DNA of 63,382 nt from Cypionkella sp. Its GTDB lineage: Bacteria; Pseudomonadota; Alphaproteobacteria; Rhodobacterales; Rhodobacteraceae. Location: the NCBI RefSeq assembly GCF_028290025.1, contig NZ_JAQGKQ010000098.1, positions 1 to 63,382 on the forward strand, read 5' to 3'. Positions 1 through 8,930 of this stretch are shown here, one piece after another (the stretch's first letter is position 1; each line of letters begins with the position of its first letter). The notes beneath the pieces are model-generated. The model had not been told where the DNA came from and did not search any database. It was given only the letters and a program-made list of their open reading frames with translations. Both the position numbers and the translations under genes were made by a program.

Positions 1-472
1 CATCCGCTACCACGCCCTCCCACAAAGGCAAATCGAGTGCTAAACGTTCGCGCCACGGAATGCCTGCGTCGGGGTCGTCTTTGGTGATATTGCCGGGACC
101 GGAGTTCAGGCTGGGCCAAGTCTCATACACATAAAGCCTTGTGTGCGGATTGGCTTCCAGCGCCAGCCCTGAGAACTTTGCCACGTAGCCCGAAGTGTCG
201 TTATACTGAAGCTGCGCTTTCAGCGGCTGCGCTTCGGTCATGATAAGCACGTCGGTCGGCTGCGCTTTCAGCCGCGCCTTGGCATCGACGCCTTCGGCAT
301 TGGCGGAATTGTCCCAGTTGTAGGCCAGCGATGAGCCGTTGATGATCTGCGCTTGCACGACCGAAGGCTGACCCATCGCCCGCAAGGTGGCGTCCAGCAC
401 GGTGGGCAGTGTGGGGCCGACCAACGAATGGCCGATAAACAGCACATCGGTCAGCAAAGACAGCAGGAACAT
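1..472 (-). CDS. SGNH-hydrolase-like protein, 3' end cut off by window edge
   Basis: The reading frame opens at 472 with an ATG preceded by GAAAGAGG and runs off the left edge, giving about 157 residues. The N-terminus reads MFLLSLLTDVLFIGHSLVGP, with a GHS triplet after a hydrophobic strand, which resembles block I (Gly-Asp/His-Ser) of SGNH hydrolases; Ser at about residue 16 would be the nucleophile. Further on there is a pattern of a predicted beta strand (PTDVLIMTEA) and a second one (TRLYVYETWP), in keeping with the alternating fold of this superfamily. The stretch from the start ATG is not a clear cleavable signal peptide. The gene is divergent from the saccharopine dehydrogenase pair. 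Substrate is unknown, and the catalytic Asp-x-x-His block would lie outside the window, so the family call is tentative. Confidence 0.5.
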   Translation of the reverse strand, partial: MFLLSLLTDVLFIGHSLVGPTLPTVLDATLRAMGQPSVVQAQIINGSSLAYNWDNSANAEGVDAKARLKAQPTDVLIMTEAQPLKAQLQYNDTSGYVAKFSGLALEANPHTRLYVYETWPSLNSGPGNITKDDPDAGIPWRERLALDLPLWEGVVAD

Positions 473-641
473 CGGTGCCTCTTTCAGCGGGTTGCGGTGA
501 CGATAGCCGCATCGCCGCCGCCTCGCCACTTCTCCTATGCCGCAGCTTGGGCAAAATTCGGGCCGCGAGGTGACGTGCCCCCTGTTTCTTGCGCGGTGAT
601 CTGATATTCAGCCGCACAATTGGACAAGTTCGGGGATTGGC

Positions 642-1694
642 ATGACGCATCTGTGGGTCCGGGCAGAGCAGCGCCCGAATGAAGAGCGCGTCGGCTTGAC
701 GCCGGAAGGTGCTGCGACGCTGATCAAGGCGGGCATTCGGGTGACGGTCGAGCAAAGCTCGGTGCGCGCGATTGGCATTGAGGGCTACAAGGGCGCGGGT
801 TGCGAGATTGCAGCAGAAAATCTTTGGCCGAAAGCGCCTGCCGATGCGATCATCTTTGGGCTGAAAGAACTGCCCGAGGATGGCACCCCGCTGACCCATC
901 GTCACATCATGTTCGGCCATGCGTTCAAAGGCCAACCTGCTGGGCAGGTGTTGCTGAAGCGATTCAAAGCGGGCGGCGGCACTCTGTACGATCTGGAATA
1001 TCTGGTGAATGAAAATGGCCGCCGGGTGGCAGCCTTTGGCTATTGGGCGGGCTATGCGGGTGCTGCGGTTTCGCTGAAATGCTGGGCCGCACAGCAGCGT
1101 GGGGGTATTGCTGGGCCAGTGGCGAAGTATCCCGGCAAAGCGGCCTTGCTGGCGGATTTGAAGGCTGAACTAGCAGGCTTCCCGCGCCCGAAAGCCATCG
1201 TGATCGGTGCCTTGGGCCGGGTTGGCACCGGTGCGTCTGATCTGTGCGCGGCGCTGGGCGTGGCGGTGACAAAATGGGATCAGGCCGAAACGGCAAGCGG
1301 CGGGCCGTTCCCTGAGGTGTTGCAGCATGAGATTTTCCTGAACTGCATCCTCGCCAGCCCCGGTTGCCCGGTGTTCGTAGCAGCTTCGGCCAAAACCGAT
1401 GCGGCGCGGAAACTGACGGTGATCGGTGATATTGCCTGCGATCCAACCTCGGATTTCTCACCGATCAAGGTTTATGATCGGGTGACTGAATGGGATGCGC
1501 CTGCCTTGCGGGTGGCGGAAGATCCAGTGCTGGACGTGACCGCGATTGACAACTTGCCGTCGTTGTTGCCGGTAGAAAGCAGCGAAGATTATGCGGCGCA
1601 GTTGTTGCCATCTTTGGCAACGCTGAATGATTTGAAATCTGGCGTTTGGGGCCGGGCCGAGGCGGATTTCGTCCTGCACTCGGCCAAACTTTAA
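642..1694 (+). CDS. Saccharopine dehydrogenase, NAD+, L-lysine-forming type (LYS1-like)
   Basis: A 350-residue protein with an alanine dehydrogenase/transhydrogenase-like N-terminal domain (EERVGLTPEGAATLIKAG near the start) and a Rossmann segment at about residues 186-198 (VIGALGRVGTG). The pattern K-E-L-P followed by HIMFGHAFKGQ around residues 72-100 matches the lysine/histidine active-site region of LYS1-type enzymes. The family interconverts saccharopine with lysine plus 2-oxoglutarate using NAD(H). In a bacterium with a DAP pathway (dapB is at 20188) the likely use is lysine breakdown rather than synthesis. The next gene, 28 bases downstream, encodes the partner saccharopine dehydrogenase, so the two form an operon. 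Length is normal for the family. The assignment rests on sequence pattern only. Confidence 0.85.
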   Translation: MTHLWVRAEQRPNEERVGLTPEGAATLIKAGIRVTVEQSSVRAIGIEGYKGAGCEIAAENLWPKAPADAIIFGLKELPEDGTPLTHRHIMFGHAFKGQPAGQVLLKRFKAGGGTLYDLEYLVNENGRRVAAFGYWAGYAGAAVSLKCWAAQQRGGIAGPVAKYPGKAALLADLKAELAGFPRPKAIVIGALGRVGTGASDLCAALGVAVTKWDQAETASGGPFPEVLQHEIFLNCILASPGCPVFVAASAKTDAARKLTVIGDIACDPTSDFSPIKVYDRVTEWDAPALRVAEDPVLDVTAIDNLPSLLPVESSEDYAAQLLPSLATLNDLKSGVWGRAEADFVLHSAKL

Positions 1695-1722
1695 GCTCGG
1701 GCAGCCTGTAAAGGAGAAAAGC

Positions 1723-2862
1723 ATGACGATTCATTGGTGTGGCACAGGGCTGTCATCTGGTCCGGGCCTGCGGCGGCTGATTGAAACTGGCCACAAGGTT
1801 GTGGTGTGGAACCGAACTGTTGAGAAGGCGCAAGAGGCTGTCGGCGATCTGGGCGCGGACATTCGCGCCTATAGCCTTGAGGCTTTAGCGGCAGCCTTGC
1901 AGCCCGGTGATGTTGCGATCTCGATGTTGCCCGCCGATCAGCATGTGGCGATTGCGCAGACCTGCTTGGACAAGGGCGCGCATTTTGTATCGTCATCGTA
2001 TATCGCGCCCGAGATGAAGGCATTGGACAGTGCGTTCCGTGAGGCCGGTCTGGTCTCGGTCAACGAGGTCGGTCTCGATCCCGGCATTGATCACGTGATG
2101 GCGCATGATCTGGTGGCGCGCTACCGGGCGTCGAAGGCTTACCACGTTGATAACGTGATCTCCTTCACCAGCTATTGCGGCGGTGTGCCAAAGATTCCGA
2201 ACCCGTTCCGTTACAAATTCTCATGGGCTCCGCTGGGGGTGCTGAAAGCCCTGCGCTCACCTTCGCGCAGCTTGCGGAACTTTGCGGAATTGCGGGTCAA
2301 TCGTCCGTGGGATGCGATCACCCGCTATGACGCGCCGCTGCCGCAACCGGAAAGCTTTGAGGTTTATCCCAACCGTGACAGCTACCCGTTCATGGAGGAT
2401 TATCGGTTTGATCCCGATTGGAAGGTCAAGGATTTCGTGCGCGGCACCATTCGGCTGAACGGCTGGGAAGCGGCTTGGACACCGGTGTTCCGCGAGATTG
2501 AGACGCTGGAAGGGCCAAGCGGCGATGCACGGCTGGCCGAAATGGCGGCGCAGTTTGTCGCCGAGAACTCTTATGCGCCGGGAGAGCCGGATCGGGTGAT
2601 CTTGTTCGTGTCGCTGAAAGCCGAGCGCGATGGCCGCCCGGTGTTCCATGAGACTTGGGCGATGGATGCTTGGGGCGATGCGCGCGGCTCTGCTATGGCG
2701 CGGCTGGTATCAACCCCGGTGAGTTTCGCGGTGGAGTCGGTGCTGAACCGTGAAATCGCCGTCGGTGTGCATGCCGCACCGCATGACCCGAAGCTGTTGA
2801 AAAGCTGGCTTGGCCAAGTGCGCGGCCTTGCGCAATATATGGAGCGGATCGAGCATATCTGA
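1723..2862 (+). CDS. Saccharopine dehydrogenase family protein (saccharopine reductase / L-glutamate-forming type)
   Basis: A 379-residue protein preceded by a strong ribosome binding site (AAAGGAGAAAAGC). The N-terminus has an NAD(P)-binding fold with an unusual glycine loop (WCGTGLSSGPG instead of GxGxxG). It is followed by SMLPADQH and VSSSYIAPEM, and by NEVGLDPGIDHVMAHDL at about residues 111-127, which is the hallmark of LYS9-type saccharopine reductases. Such enzymes split saccharopine into 2-aminoadipate semialdehyde and glutamate in the breakdown direction. Together with the gene upstream it would convert lysine plus 2-oxoglutarate to the semialdehyde and glutamate. The semialdehyde would need an aldehyde dehydrogenase, for which the gene at 30231 is one candidate, though nothing ties it to this pathway. 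Confidence 0.85.
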   Translation: MTIHWCGTGLSSGPGLRRLIETGHKVVVWNRTVEKAQEAVGDLGADIRAYSLEALAAALQPGDVAISMLPADQHVAIAQTCLDKGAHFVSSSYIAPEMKALDSAFREAGLVSVNEVGLDPGIDHVMAHDLVARYRASKAYHVDNVISFTSYCGGVPKIPNPFRYKFSWAPLGVLKALRSPSRSLRNFAELRVNRPWDAITRYDAPLPQPESFEVYPNRDSYPFMEDYRFDPDWKVKDFVRGTIRLNGWEAAWTPVFREIETLEGPSGDARLAEMAAQFVAENSYAPGEPDRVILFVSLKAERDGRPVFHETWAMDAWGDARGSAMARLVSTPVSFAVESVLNREIAVGVHAAPHDPKLLKSWLGQVRGLAQYMERIEHI

Positions 2863-2967
2863 GGCGGGGTGCCGCTTCGGGTGCCATCGAGGCACCACTC
2901 GGCGGCTTTGGTGCTGCTTGCGAGGTCGGGTGTAATGCCCGGCCTTTCTTGCTTTCGATAGGCGGAG

Positions 2968-3001
2968 GGCCTCCGGCGGGGATGTTTCGCCAAGATGAAG
3001 C
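2968..3001 (+). repeat. Copy A of a dispersed intergenic repeat
   Basis: The stretch reads CCTCCGGCGGGGATG then TTTCGCCAAGATGAAG. It combines a small CTCC/GGGG-type dyad, a T-rich middle and an AAGATGAAG-like end. Related copies lie at 20118, 23320, 42421, 46357, 50012 and 60124, all in this same orientation. It sits 105 bases after the saccharopine reductase stop in a 220-base gap before the heparinase-family gene. Confidence 0.6.
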
Positions 3002-3082
3002 GGTGACAGGCAGGGCTTCGGGCGTTATGTTACCTGCAACGACCCGGCGGCTGAAGCGGGCTACAGGAATTACAGGATCGGC

Positions 3083-4822
3083 ATGACACGGACGCCCGGT
3101 AAGGGAAGCCTTGGCAATCGGCTGGCGATGTGGCGTGCGCTGCGGGCGCAAGCTGCGACCGGATTTGTCTCGCAGCCCGAACCGCGTTCAATCGGGCTTT
3201 ATGCGCGTGGGCGGCAGTTGGTGGCGGGCAATTTCCAGTTTGCCGGACAGTTGGTTCAAGCCGTGGGCGCGTCGATCTGGGACGTCAAGCTGGATGATCC
3301 CGGCGCCCCTACTGAGACGCACGGATTTTTGTGGCTGGACGATCTGGCGGCTTTGGGCGATTCCGCCGCCCGCACCCGGGCGCAGGAATGGACATGGGAT
3401 TGGATCGCGCGGTTTGGTCGCGGCCAAGGGCCGGGGTGGACGCCCGATCTGACCGGACGGCGGCTTATCCGTCTGATAAACCACGCGCTGCTGTTGTTGC
3501 AAGGGCGCGATAGGGTGCAATCCGATGCCTATTATCGCAGTCTGTCGGCGCAGGTGGTGTTTTTGTCACGGCGCTGGGCGCATGTAGCCCCCGGATTGCC
3601 GCGGTTTGAGGCGCTGACCGGGCTGATCTATGCCGGTCTTGCGCTGACCGGAATGGAAGCCCGCGTTGCGCCGGCTGTCGCCGCTTTGGCAGTGGAATGT
3701 GGTCGCGAGATTGACGCGATGGGCGGTATTCCCACCCGCAACCCCGAGGAGTTGCTGGAAGTTTTCACGCTTTTGACTTGGGCCGAGCAGGCTCTGTCCG
3801 AAGCGGGCCACACGCCGCCGCCCGCTTTGGTCGCGTCGTTGGAGCGGATTGCGCCCAGTTTGAGGGCGCTGCGCCATGCCGATGGTGGGCTTGCCCGGTT
3901 TCATGGCGGCGGGCGTGGATTGGAAGGCCGCCTGGATATGGCGCTTGCCGCAACGGGCGTCAAACCGGGACCGAGCGTCGGTCAAGCCTTTGCAATGGGG
4001 TTTGTCCGTATGGCCGAGGCCCGTACAACGGTGATTATCGACGCGGCGCGGCCTCCGGGTGGGGCTGCGGGAGTGTGGGCACATGCCTCGACAGCCGCGT
4101 TCGAGCTGACATCAGGGCGACGTCCGGTGATCGTGAGTTGTGGTTCGGGTGCGCCGTTTGGGGCGGATTGGCGGCAAGCTGGTCGGGCGACGGCGTCGCA
4201 TGCAACTTTGGCGGTGGATGGGTTTTCATCGAGCCGATTGAAGCCCGGCCCTCGGGTGGCATTCGGGCGTGACGCATTGGTTGATTGCGCGCAGGTGACT
4301 TCGCTGCGGCAGGGCCAGCTGCCGGATGGGTTACACCTGTACATGGCGCATTCGGGGTGGTCGGTGACGCATGGCCTGTCGCATTCCCGCGAATTATTGC
4401 TGACGAAAAACGGTCGCAAGCTGGCGGGCACTGACGCGCTGATTGCTCGCACTCAAGCCGAACGGGCGCGATTTGAGCGGTTGATGAATGAGGCGCAATT
4501 GCAAGGTGCGGGCTTTGCTGTGCGATTCCATTTGCATCCCGATGTCGATGCAACGCTGGATATGGGTGGGGCTGCAGTCTCACTTGCCTTAAAAAGCGGA
4601 GAGATTTGGGTGTTTCGCCATGATGGCTTTGCAACTTTGTCCCTTGAGCCTTCGGTTTATCTGGAGAAAGGCCGCTTAAAACCGCGTCCGACGCGGCAGA
4701 TTGTCCTTTCGGCTCGCGCGGTTGATCTCGAGACGCGGATCGGCTGGACCTTGGCGAAAGCACAGGATACTCCGCTTGCGATCCGTGATCTGGACCGCGA
4801 TGAGATGCCGGTTCCGATCTGA
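3083..4822 (+). CDS. Heparinase II/III family protein
   Basis: A 579-residue protein. The N-terminal part is rich in Ala, Leu and Trp helices, including RRLIRLINHALLLLQGRD and the later HADGGLARFHGGGRG, as expected for the alpha/alpha toroid of heparinase II/III-like proteins. The C-terminal third is beta-rich with SHATLAVDG and SHSRELLLTKNGRKLAGTD, typical of the Hepar_II_III beta-sandwich. The known enzymes are polysaccharide lyases, but this bacterial subgroup is widespread near rsmB and purH in Rhodobacterales and its substrate is not established. No signal peptide is visible. Here it sits directly upstream of purH (18-base gap) and may be co-transcribed; rsmB is instead 13 kb away at 18090. 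Confidence 0.8.
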   Translation: MTRTPGKGSLGNRLAMWRALRAQAATGFVSQPEPRSIGLYARGRQLVAGNFQFAGQLVQAVGASIWDVKLDDPGAPTETHGFLWLDDLAALGDSAARTRAQEWTWDWIARFGRGQGPGWTPDLTGRRLIRLINHALLLLQGRDRVQSDAYYRSLSAQVVFLSRRWAHVAPGLPRFEALTGLIYAGLALTGMEARVAPAVAALAVECGREIDAMGGIPTRNPEELLEVFTLLTWAEQALSEAGHTPPPALVASLERIAPSLRALRHADGGLARFHGGGRGLEGRLDMALAATGVKPGPSVGQAFAMGFVRMAEARTTVIIDAARPPGGAAGVWAHASTAAFELTSGRRPVIVSCGSGAPFGADWRQAGRATASHATLAVDGFSSSRLKPGPRVAFGRDALVDCAQVTSLRQGQLPDGLHLYMAHSGWSVTHGLSHSRELLLTKNGRKLAGTDALIARTQAERARFERLMNEAQLQGAGFAVRFHLHPDVDATLDMGGAAVSLALKSGEIWVFRHDGFATLSLEPSVYLEKGRLKPRPTRQIVLSARAVDLETRIGWTLAKAQDTPLAIRDLDRDEMPVPI

Positions 4823-4840
4823 CCTCGAAGGGGCTAGACG

Positions 4841-6427
4841 ATGACCAACCTCGTGCCGATCGGCCGCGCGCTGATTTCCGTGTCCGATAAATCTGGCCTC
4901 TTGGACCTTGCGCGCGCCTTGGCTGCGCAGGGGGTCGAGTTGATTTCAACCGGCGGCACAAGCGGTATGTTGCGCACGGCGGGACTGAAAGTGCGTGATG
5001 TTTCGGACGTCACCGGTTTCCCCGAGATGATGGATGGCCGCGTCAAAACCCTGCATCCGAATGTGCATGGCGCTTTGCTGGCGCTGCGCGATGATGACGA
5101 GCACCTGTTGGCAATGGCGGCGCATGGGATCGAGCCGATTGATTTGCTGGTCGTCAACCTCTACCCGTTTGAGGAAACCGTCGCCAAGGGTGCCGACTAC
5201 GACACCTGCATCGAGAATATCGACATTGGCGGGCCCGCGATGATCAGGGCGGCTGCGAAGAACCACCGCTTTGTTACGGTCTTGACCGATCCTGCCGATT
5301 ACGCCGGGTTGATCGACCAGATGAAAGCGCATGACGGAGCGACGACTTTGGCGTTCCGGCAGAAACTAGGGCTGGCCGCCTATTCCCGCACTGCCGCCTA
5401 TGACACGGCTGTGTCGGGCTGGCTATCGGGGCAGTTGAACCAGCCGTTCACCCGTTCTAAAAGCTTCGGCGGCGTGTTGGCGCAAGGCTTGCGTTATGGC
5501 GAAAATCCGCATCAGGCGGCGGCGTTTTATACTGATGGTTCGCGCCGTGAAGGGGTTGCTACGGCGAAGCAATGGCAGGGCAAGGAACTGTCTTACAACA
5601 ACATCAACGACACCGATGCGGCGTTCGAATTGGTGGCGGAGTTTGCGGGTGCGGGCCCAGCTTGCGCCATTATCAAACACGCCAACCCGTGCGGAGTAGG
5701 CACGGCGACGACGCTGAAAGAGGCGTATCTGCGGGCTTATGCCTGCGATCAGACGAGTGCTTTCGGTGGGATTGTCGCGCTTAATCAGGCGCTTGATGCC
5801 GAAACGGCTGAGGAAATCATTAAAATCTTCACCGAAGTGGTGATTGCGCCCGGTGCCAGCGATGAGGCGAAAGCGATCTTCGCCACTAAGAAAAACCTGC
5901 GCCTGCTGACCACCAAGGGCTTGCCCGACCCCACCGAGAAATCGCTCGCCTTCAAGCAGGTCGCGGGCGGTTTTCTTGTGCAGGACCGCGATGTTGACCG
6001 CATCACAGCCGCCGATTTGAAGGTGGTGACAAAGCGCGCGCCGACCGACACTGAACTTGCCGACCTGATGTTTGCGTGGAAAGTTGCCAAGCATGTGAAG
6101 TCAAACGCTATCGTTTATGTCAAGGATGGAGCGACGGTTGGGGTGGGGGCAGGGCAGATGAGCCGCATTGATTCGACTCGCATTGCTGCGCGTAAAGCGG
6201 GCGATATGGCCGATGCGCTTAGCCTTAGCCAAAGCCCGACTGTCGGTTCTGTGGTGGCGTCGGATGCGTTCTTTCCCTTTGCCGATGGGCTGCTCGCTGC
6301 AGCCGAGGCGGGCGCTACCGCGATTATCCAACCCGGCGGCTCGATGCGCGATGATGAAGTTATTGCGGCTGCAGATGCGGCGGGCCTTGCGATGGTGTTC
6401 ACCGATCAACGGCATTTCCGGCACTAG
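4841..6427 (+). CDS. purH: Bifunctional AICAR transformylase / IMP cyclohydrolase
   Basis: A 528-residue protein that carries out the last two steps of purine synthesis: formylation of AICAR with 10-formyl-tetrahydrofolate, then ring closure to IMP. The N-terminal MGS-like cyclohydrolase domain shows [11 protein letters not shown] and [15 protein letters not shown], and the motif [16 protein letters not shown]. The C-terminal transformylase domain has [15 protein letters not shown] and the Lys-His catalytic pair in [12 protein letters not shown], ending with [20 protein letters not shown]. Length is as expected. The stop TAG is directly followed by the ATG of lspA, so the two genes are translationally linked. 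Confidence 0.97.
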   Translation: MTNLVPIGRALISVSDKSGLLDLARALAAQGVELISTGGTSGMLRTAGLKVRDVSDVTGFPEMMDGRVKTLHPNVHGALLALRDDDEHLLAMAAHGIEPIDLLVVNLYPFEETVAKGADYDTCIENIDIGGPAMIRAAAKNHRFVTVLTDPADYAGLIDQMKAHDGATTLAFRQKLGLAAYSRTAAYDTAVSGWLSGQLNQPFTRSKSFGGVLAQGLRYGENPHQAAAFYTDGSRREGVATAKQWQGKELSYNNINDTDAAFELVAEFAGAGPACAIIKHANPCGVGTATTLKEAYLRAYACDQTSAFGGIVALNQALDAETAEEIIKIFTEVVIAPGASDEAKAIFATKKNLRLLTTKGLPDPTEKSLAFKQVAGGFLVQDRDVDRITAADLKVVTKRAPTDTELADLMFAWKVAKHVKSNAIVYVKDGATVGVGAGQMSRIDSTRIAARKAGDMADALSLSQSPTVGSVVASDAFFPFADGLLAAAEAGATAIIQPGGSMRDDEVIAAADAAGLAMVFTDQRHFRH

Positions 6428-6925
6428 ATGCGCGCGCTTTCCCTCACCGCCATCATCGTCTTCCTGCTGGATCAACTGAGCAAACTCGGCGTGATCCGCC
6501 TTCTGTCCTTACGCGAACGCGGCGAAATCGAAGTGCTCGACCCGCTGCTGAACTTCCGCTGGGCCGAGAATCGTGGCGTCAACTTTGGCCTATTCGCCAA
6601 CAGCGCGGAATTCATGCGTTGGGTGCTGATCGCCATAGCCCTTGTGATCTCGGCTTGGGTGTTGTGGTGGCTGCGGCGCGAGCGTCCCGGCAAATGGTCG
6701 ATGATCGCGGGCGGCCTCTTGATCGGCGGCGCTTTGGGCAATGTGGTGGACCGCATTGCCTACGGTTATGTCGCGGATTTCCTGACGATGGCGTGTTGCG
6801 GCTATGAAAATCCCTATTCATTCAACGTCGCAGACATCGCAATTTTCGCCGGTGCGCTGGGTTTGGTGCTGTTTGGTGGCAAATCCGCCAAGCCAACCCC
6901 GCCTAAGCGCCGAAAGACCCCGTGA
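6428..6925 (+). CDS. lspA: Lipoprotein signal peptidase (signal peptidase II)
   Basis: A 165-residue inner-membrane aspartic peptidase that removes signal peptides from diacylglyceryl-prolipoproteins. Four hydrophobic segments are visible, beginning with the first 20 residues. The two catalytic aspartates are in GNVVDRIAYGYVADF (about residue 108) and FNVADIAIF (about residue 137), with the conserved NRGVNFG upstream at about residues 47-53. The start codon lies on the base after the purH stop. The gene immediately downstream encodes a predicted lipoprotein, a likely substrate among many others. The C-terminus is lysine-rich and cytoplasmic. Confidence 0.96.
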   Translation: MRALSLTAIIVFLLDQLSKLGVIRLLSLRERGEIEVLDPLLNFRWAENRGVNFGLFANSAEFMRWVLIAIALVISAWVLWWLRRERPGKWSMIAGGLLIGGALGNVVDRIAYGYVADFLTMACCGYENPYSFNVADIAIFAGALGLVLFGGKSAKPTPPKRRKTP

Positions 6926-6981
6926 CGCGGGCGGGATCATAGGCTAAGACGGCGATGGTAAGGCTTTCTGGAGGCAGCAAC

Positions 6982-7503
6982 ATGCGATCAGCACGGGTGG
7001 TTCTCGCAATCGCGGGTGCAGCGTTGTTGGCGCTGTCGGCTTGCAGCGAAAAGGCGCCAGAGCTGATGAATCTGCGCTCTGACAGCAATGGCCCGGACGA
7101 ATTTGCGATTCTGCCGCCGAAAGCCCTGGAAATGCCAGTATCTTTGGCTGAACTGCCTGCGCCTACGCCGGGTGGCGGCAATATGACCGATCCGCAACCG
7201 CAGAATGAAGCTATCCTGGCCTTGGGCGGCAAACCCCAACCGACCACTGGCGTCAGCGATGCGGGGCTTTACAACTATGCCACCCGTCAGGGCGTAACGC
7301 CGGGCATCCGTGCGACTTTGGCCGCAGAAGATCTTGAATTCCGCAGCAAAAATCGCGGTCGTCCGCTAGAGCGTTTGTTTAACCAGAACGTCTATTACAA
7401 AGCCTATGCCAAAATGTCGTTGGATCAGCACGCAGAATTGCTGCGATGGCGGGCAGCAGGTGCGCGCACTCCTTCCGCCCCGCCACGTAATAAGGGCGAA
7501 TGA
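6982..7503 (+). CDS. DUF3035-type lipoprotein
   Basis: A 173-residue predicted lipoprotein. I place the start at 6982, not the in-frame ATG at 6955, because TGGAGG precedes 6982 by about eight bases and because it gives a clean signal peptide (MRSARVVLAIAGAALLALSA) ending in a lipobox Leu-Ser-Ala-Cys. The Cys at about residue 22 would be lipidated. The mature part contains DEFAILPPKALEMP and ends in an arginine-rich segment. This matches my memory of DUF3035 (beta-barrel assembly complex F-like) proteins found between lspA and M16 peptidases in Rhodobacterales. Precise function is unknown; a role in outer-membrane assembly would be inference. Confidence 0.75.
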   Translation: MRSARVVLAIAGAALLALSACSEKAPELMNLRSDSNGPDEFAILPPKALEMPVSLAELPAPTPGGGNMTDPQPQNEAILALGGKPQPTTGVSDAGLYNYATRQGVTPGIRATLAAEDLEFRSKNRGRPLERLFNQNVYYKAYAKMSLDQHAELLRWRAAGARTPSAPPRNKGE

Positions 7504-7595
7504 TCACAACCCCGTTGCCCCGGCTTTCGGTAGGCGTCCGTTGCGGTTAGCTTGCCCGCAAGTTGCCCCCGCAGCCCATCCAACGGAGGACCGCG

Positions 7596-8930
7596 ATGTT
7601 TCGCACCCTTGGCCGCACGATGTTCGGCCTTCTCGCCCTGTCTTTGCCCGCAAGCGCCGATACAGTCAGCAGCTATACCCTTGATAACGGCATGCAGGTG
7701 GTGGTGATCGAAGATCATCGCGCGCCGGTTGTCACGCAGATGGTCTGGTATAAAATCGGCCGCGCCGACGAATCCCCCGGCCATTCCGGCATCGCGCATT
7801 TCTTCGAGCATCTGATGTTCAAAGGCACCGCAAAAGTGCCAACGGGTGAGTTTTCGGCGACGGTCGAAAAGCAGGGCGGCAATGATAATGCCTTCACCAC
7901 GCAGGATTACACCGCCTATTTCCAGCGTGTTGCGGCTGATCGGCTCGATCTGATGATGCAGATGGAATCTGATCGCATGGTCAATCTGAACATGTCGGAA
8001 GAAGATGTGACGACCGAGCGGCAGGTGATTTTGGAAGAACGCGGTCAGCGCACAGATTCCGATCCCGGCAGCCTGCTGCAAGAGCAAATGTCGGCGGCGC
8101 AATATCTGAACCACCCCTACGGCATCCCGGTGATCGGTTGGCGCGCTGAAATAGCAGCGCTGTCCCGCGATGATGCGATCAATTTTTATCGCGCCTATTA
8201 TGCGCCGAATAACGCCATCCTGATCGTCGCAGGCGATGTGAAGCCTGCCGATGTGCTGGCCTTGGCCAAGAAATACTACGGACCGCTGCCCACCTCCGAT
8301 AAAATAAAACCGCGTCACCGCCCGGAAGAACCGCCACAACTGGCCGAGCGTCGCATGGTGCTGGCAGATGAGCGTGTGGCCCAACCTTATGTCGCGCGCA
8401 GCTATATGTCGCCCGAACGTAATCCCGGCGATCAGAAGCAAGCCGCAGCCCTCGCGGTGTTGGCTGATCTGCTGGGCGGCTCTGGTACGACTTCGGTGCT
8501 TACCAAAGCGTTGCAGTTTGACACCCAAACCGCGGTCTATTCCTCGGCCTATTACGATGGCACTTCGGTTGATCCGCAGACCTTCGGGCTTGTCGTGGTC
8601 CCTGCCGAGGGTGTCAGCTTGGCCGATGCCGAGGCTGCAATGGACAAAGTCATCGCGCAATTCCTGAAAGACGGCGTCAACGCCGACGATTTTGCCCGCA
8701 TCAAGACCCAGATCCGCGCGGGCCAGATCTATGCGCGCGACGATGCAGGCGGCCTCGCCCGCATGTATGGCGAGGCGCTGGCCGTCGGCTTGTCGGTCAA
8801 GGACGTGCAGGATTGGCCGGACGTGCTGCAAGCCGTCACCCCCGAAGACGTGATGGCCGCAGCCAAGCTGGTCTTTAACCGCGATCAAGCCGTCACCGGA
8901 TGGCTCACCACCAAAGAGGCCGCAGAATGA
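7596..8930 (+). CDS. M16 family zinc metallopeptidase, catalytic member
   Basis: A 444-residue insulinase-family peptidase. The start at 7596 is favoured over 7563 because GGAGG lies just upstream and because a signal peptide follows (MFRTLGRTMFGLLALSLPAS with cleavage near Ala-Asp). The inverted zinc motif HFFEH is at residues 68-72, and the third ligand is expected in the acidic helix near TERQVILEERGQR. The protein should act in the periplasm. It overlaps the next gene by an ATGA, and that gene encodes an M16 protein without the zinc motif, so the two probably form a heterodimer as known for mitochondrial processing peptidase and other paired M16 proteins. Substrates are unknown. Confidence 0.9.
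   Translation: MFRTLGRTMFGLLALSLPASADTVSSYTLDNGMQVVVIEDHRAPVVTQMVWYKIGRADESPGHSGIAHFFEHLMFKGTAKVPTGEFSATVEKQGGNDNAFTTQDYTAYFQRVAADRLDLMMQMESDRMVNLNMSEEDVTTERQVILEERGQRTDSDPGSLLQEQMSAAQYLNHPYGIPVIGWRAEIAALSRDDAINFYRAYYAPNNAILIVAGDVKPADVLALAKKYYGPLPTSDKIKPRHRPEEPPQLAERRMVLADERVAQPYVARSYMSPERNPGDQKQAAALAVLADLLGGSGTTSVLTKALQFDTQTAVYSSAYYDGTSVDPQTFGLVVVPAEGVSLADAEAAMDKVIAQFLKDGVNADDFARIKTQIRAGQIYARDDAGGLARMYGEALAVGLSVKDVQDWPDVLQAVTPEDVMAAAKLVFNRDQAVTGWLTTKEAAE

Noticed and set aside
201..935. A 244-codon minus-strand frame across the left intergenic region
   Set aside because: It overlaps the saccharopine dehydrogenase start and the SGNH-like gene in another frame, is rich in Arg and His, and has no family pattern.
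7425..8888. A 487-codon minus-strand frame opposite the catalytic M16 gene
   Set aside because: The plus-strand gene has a full M16 pattern; the antisense frame is a product of high GC and codon bias.
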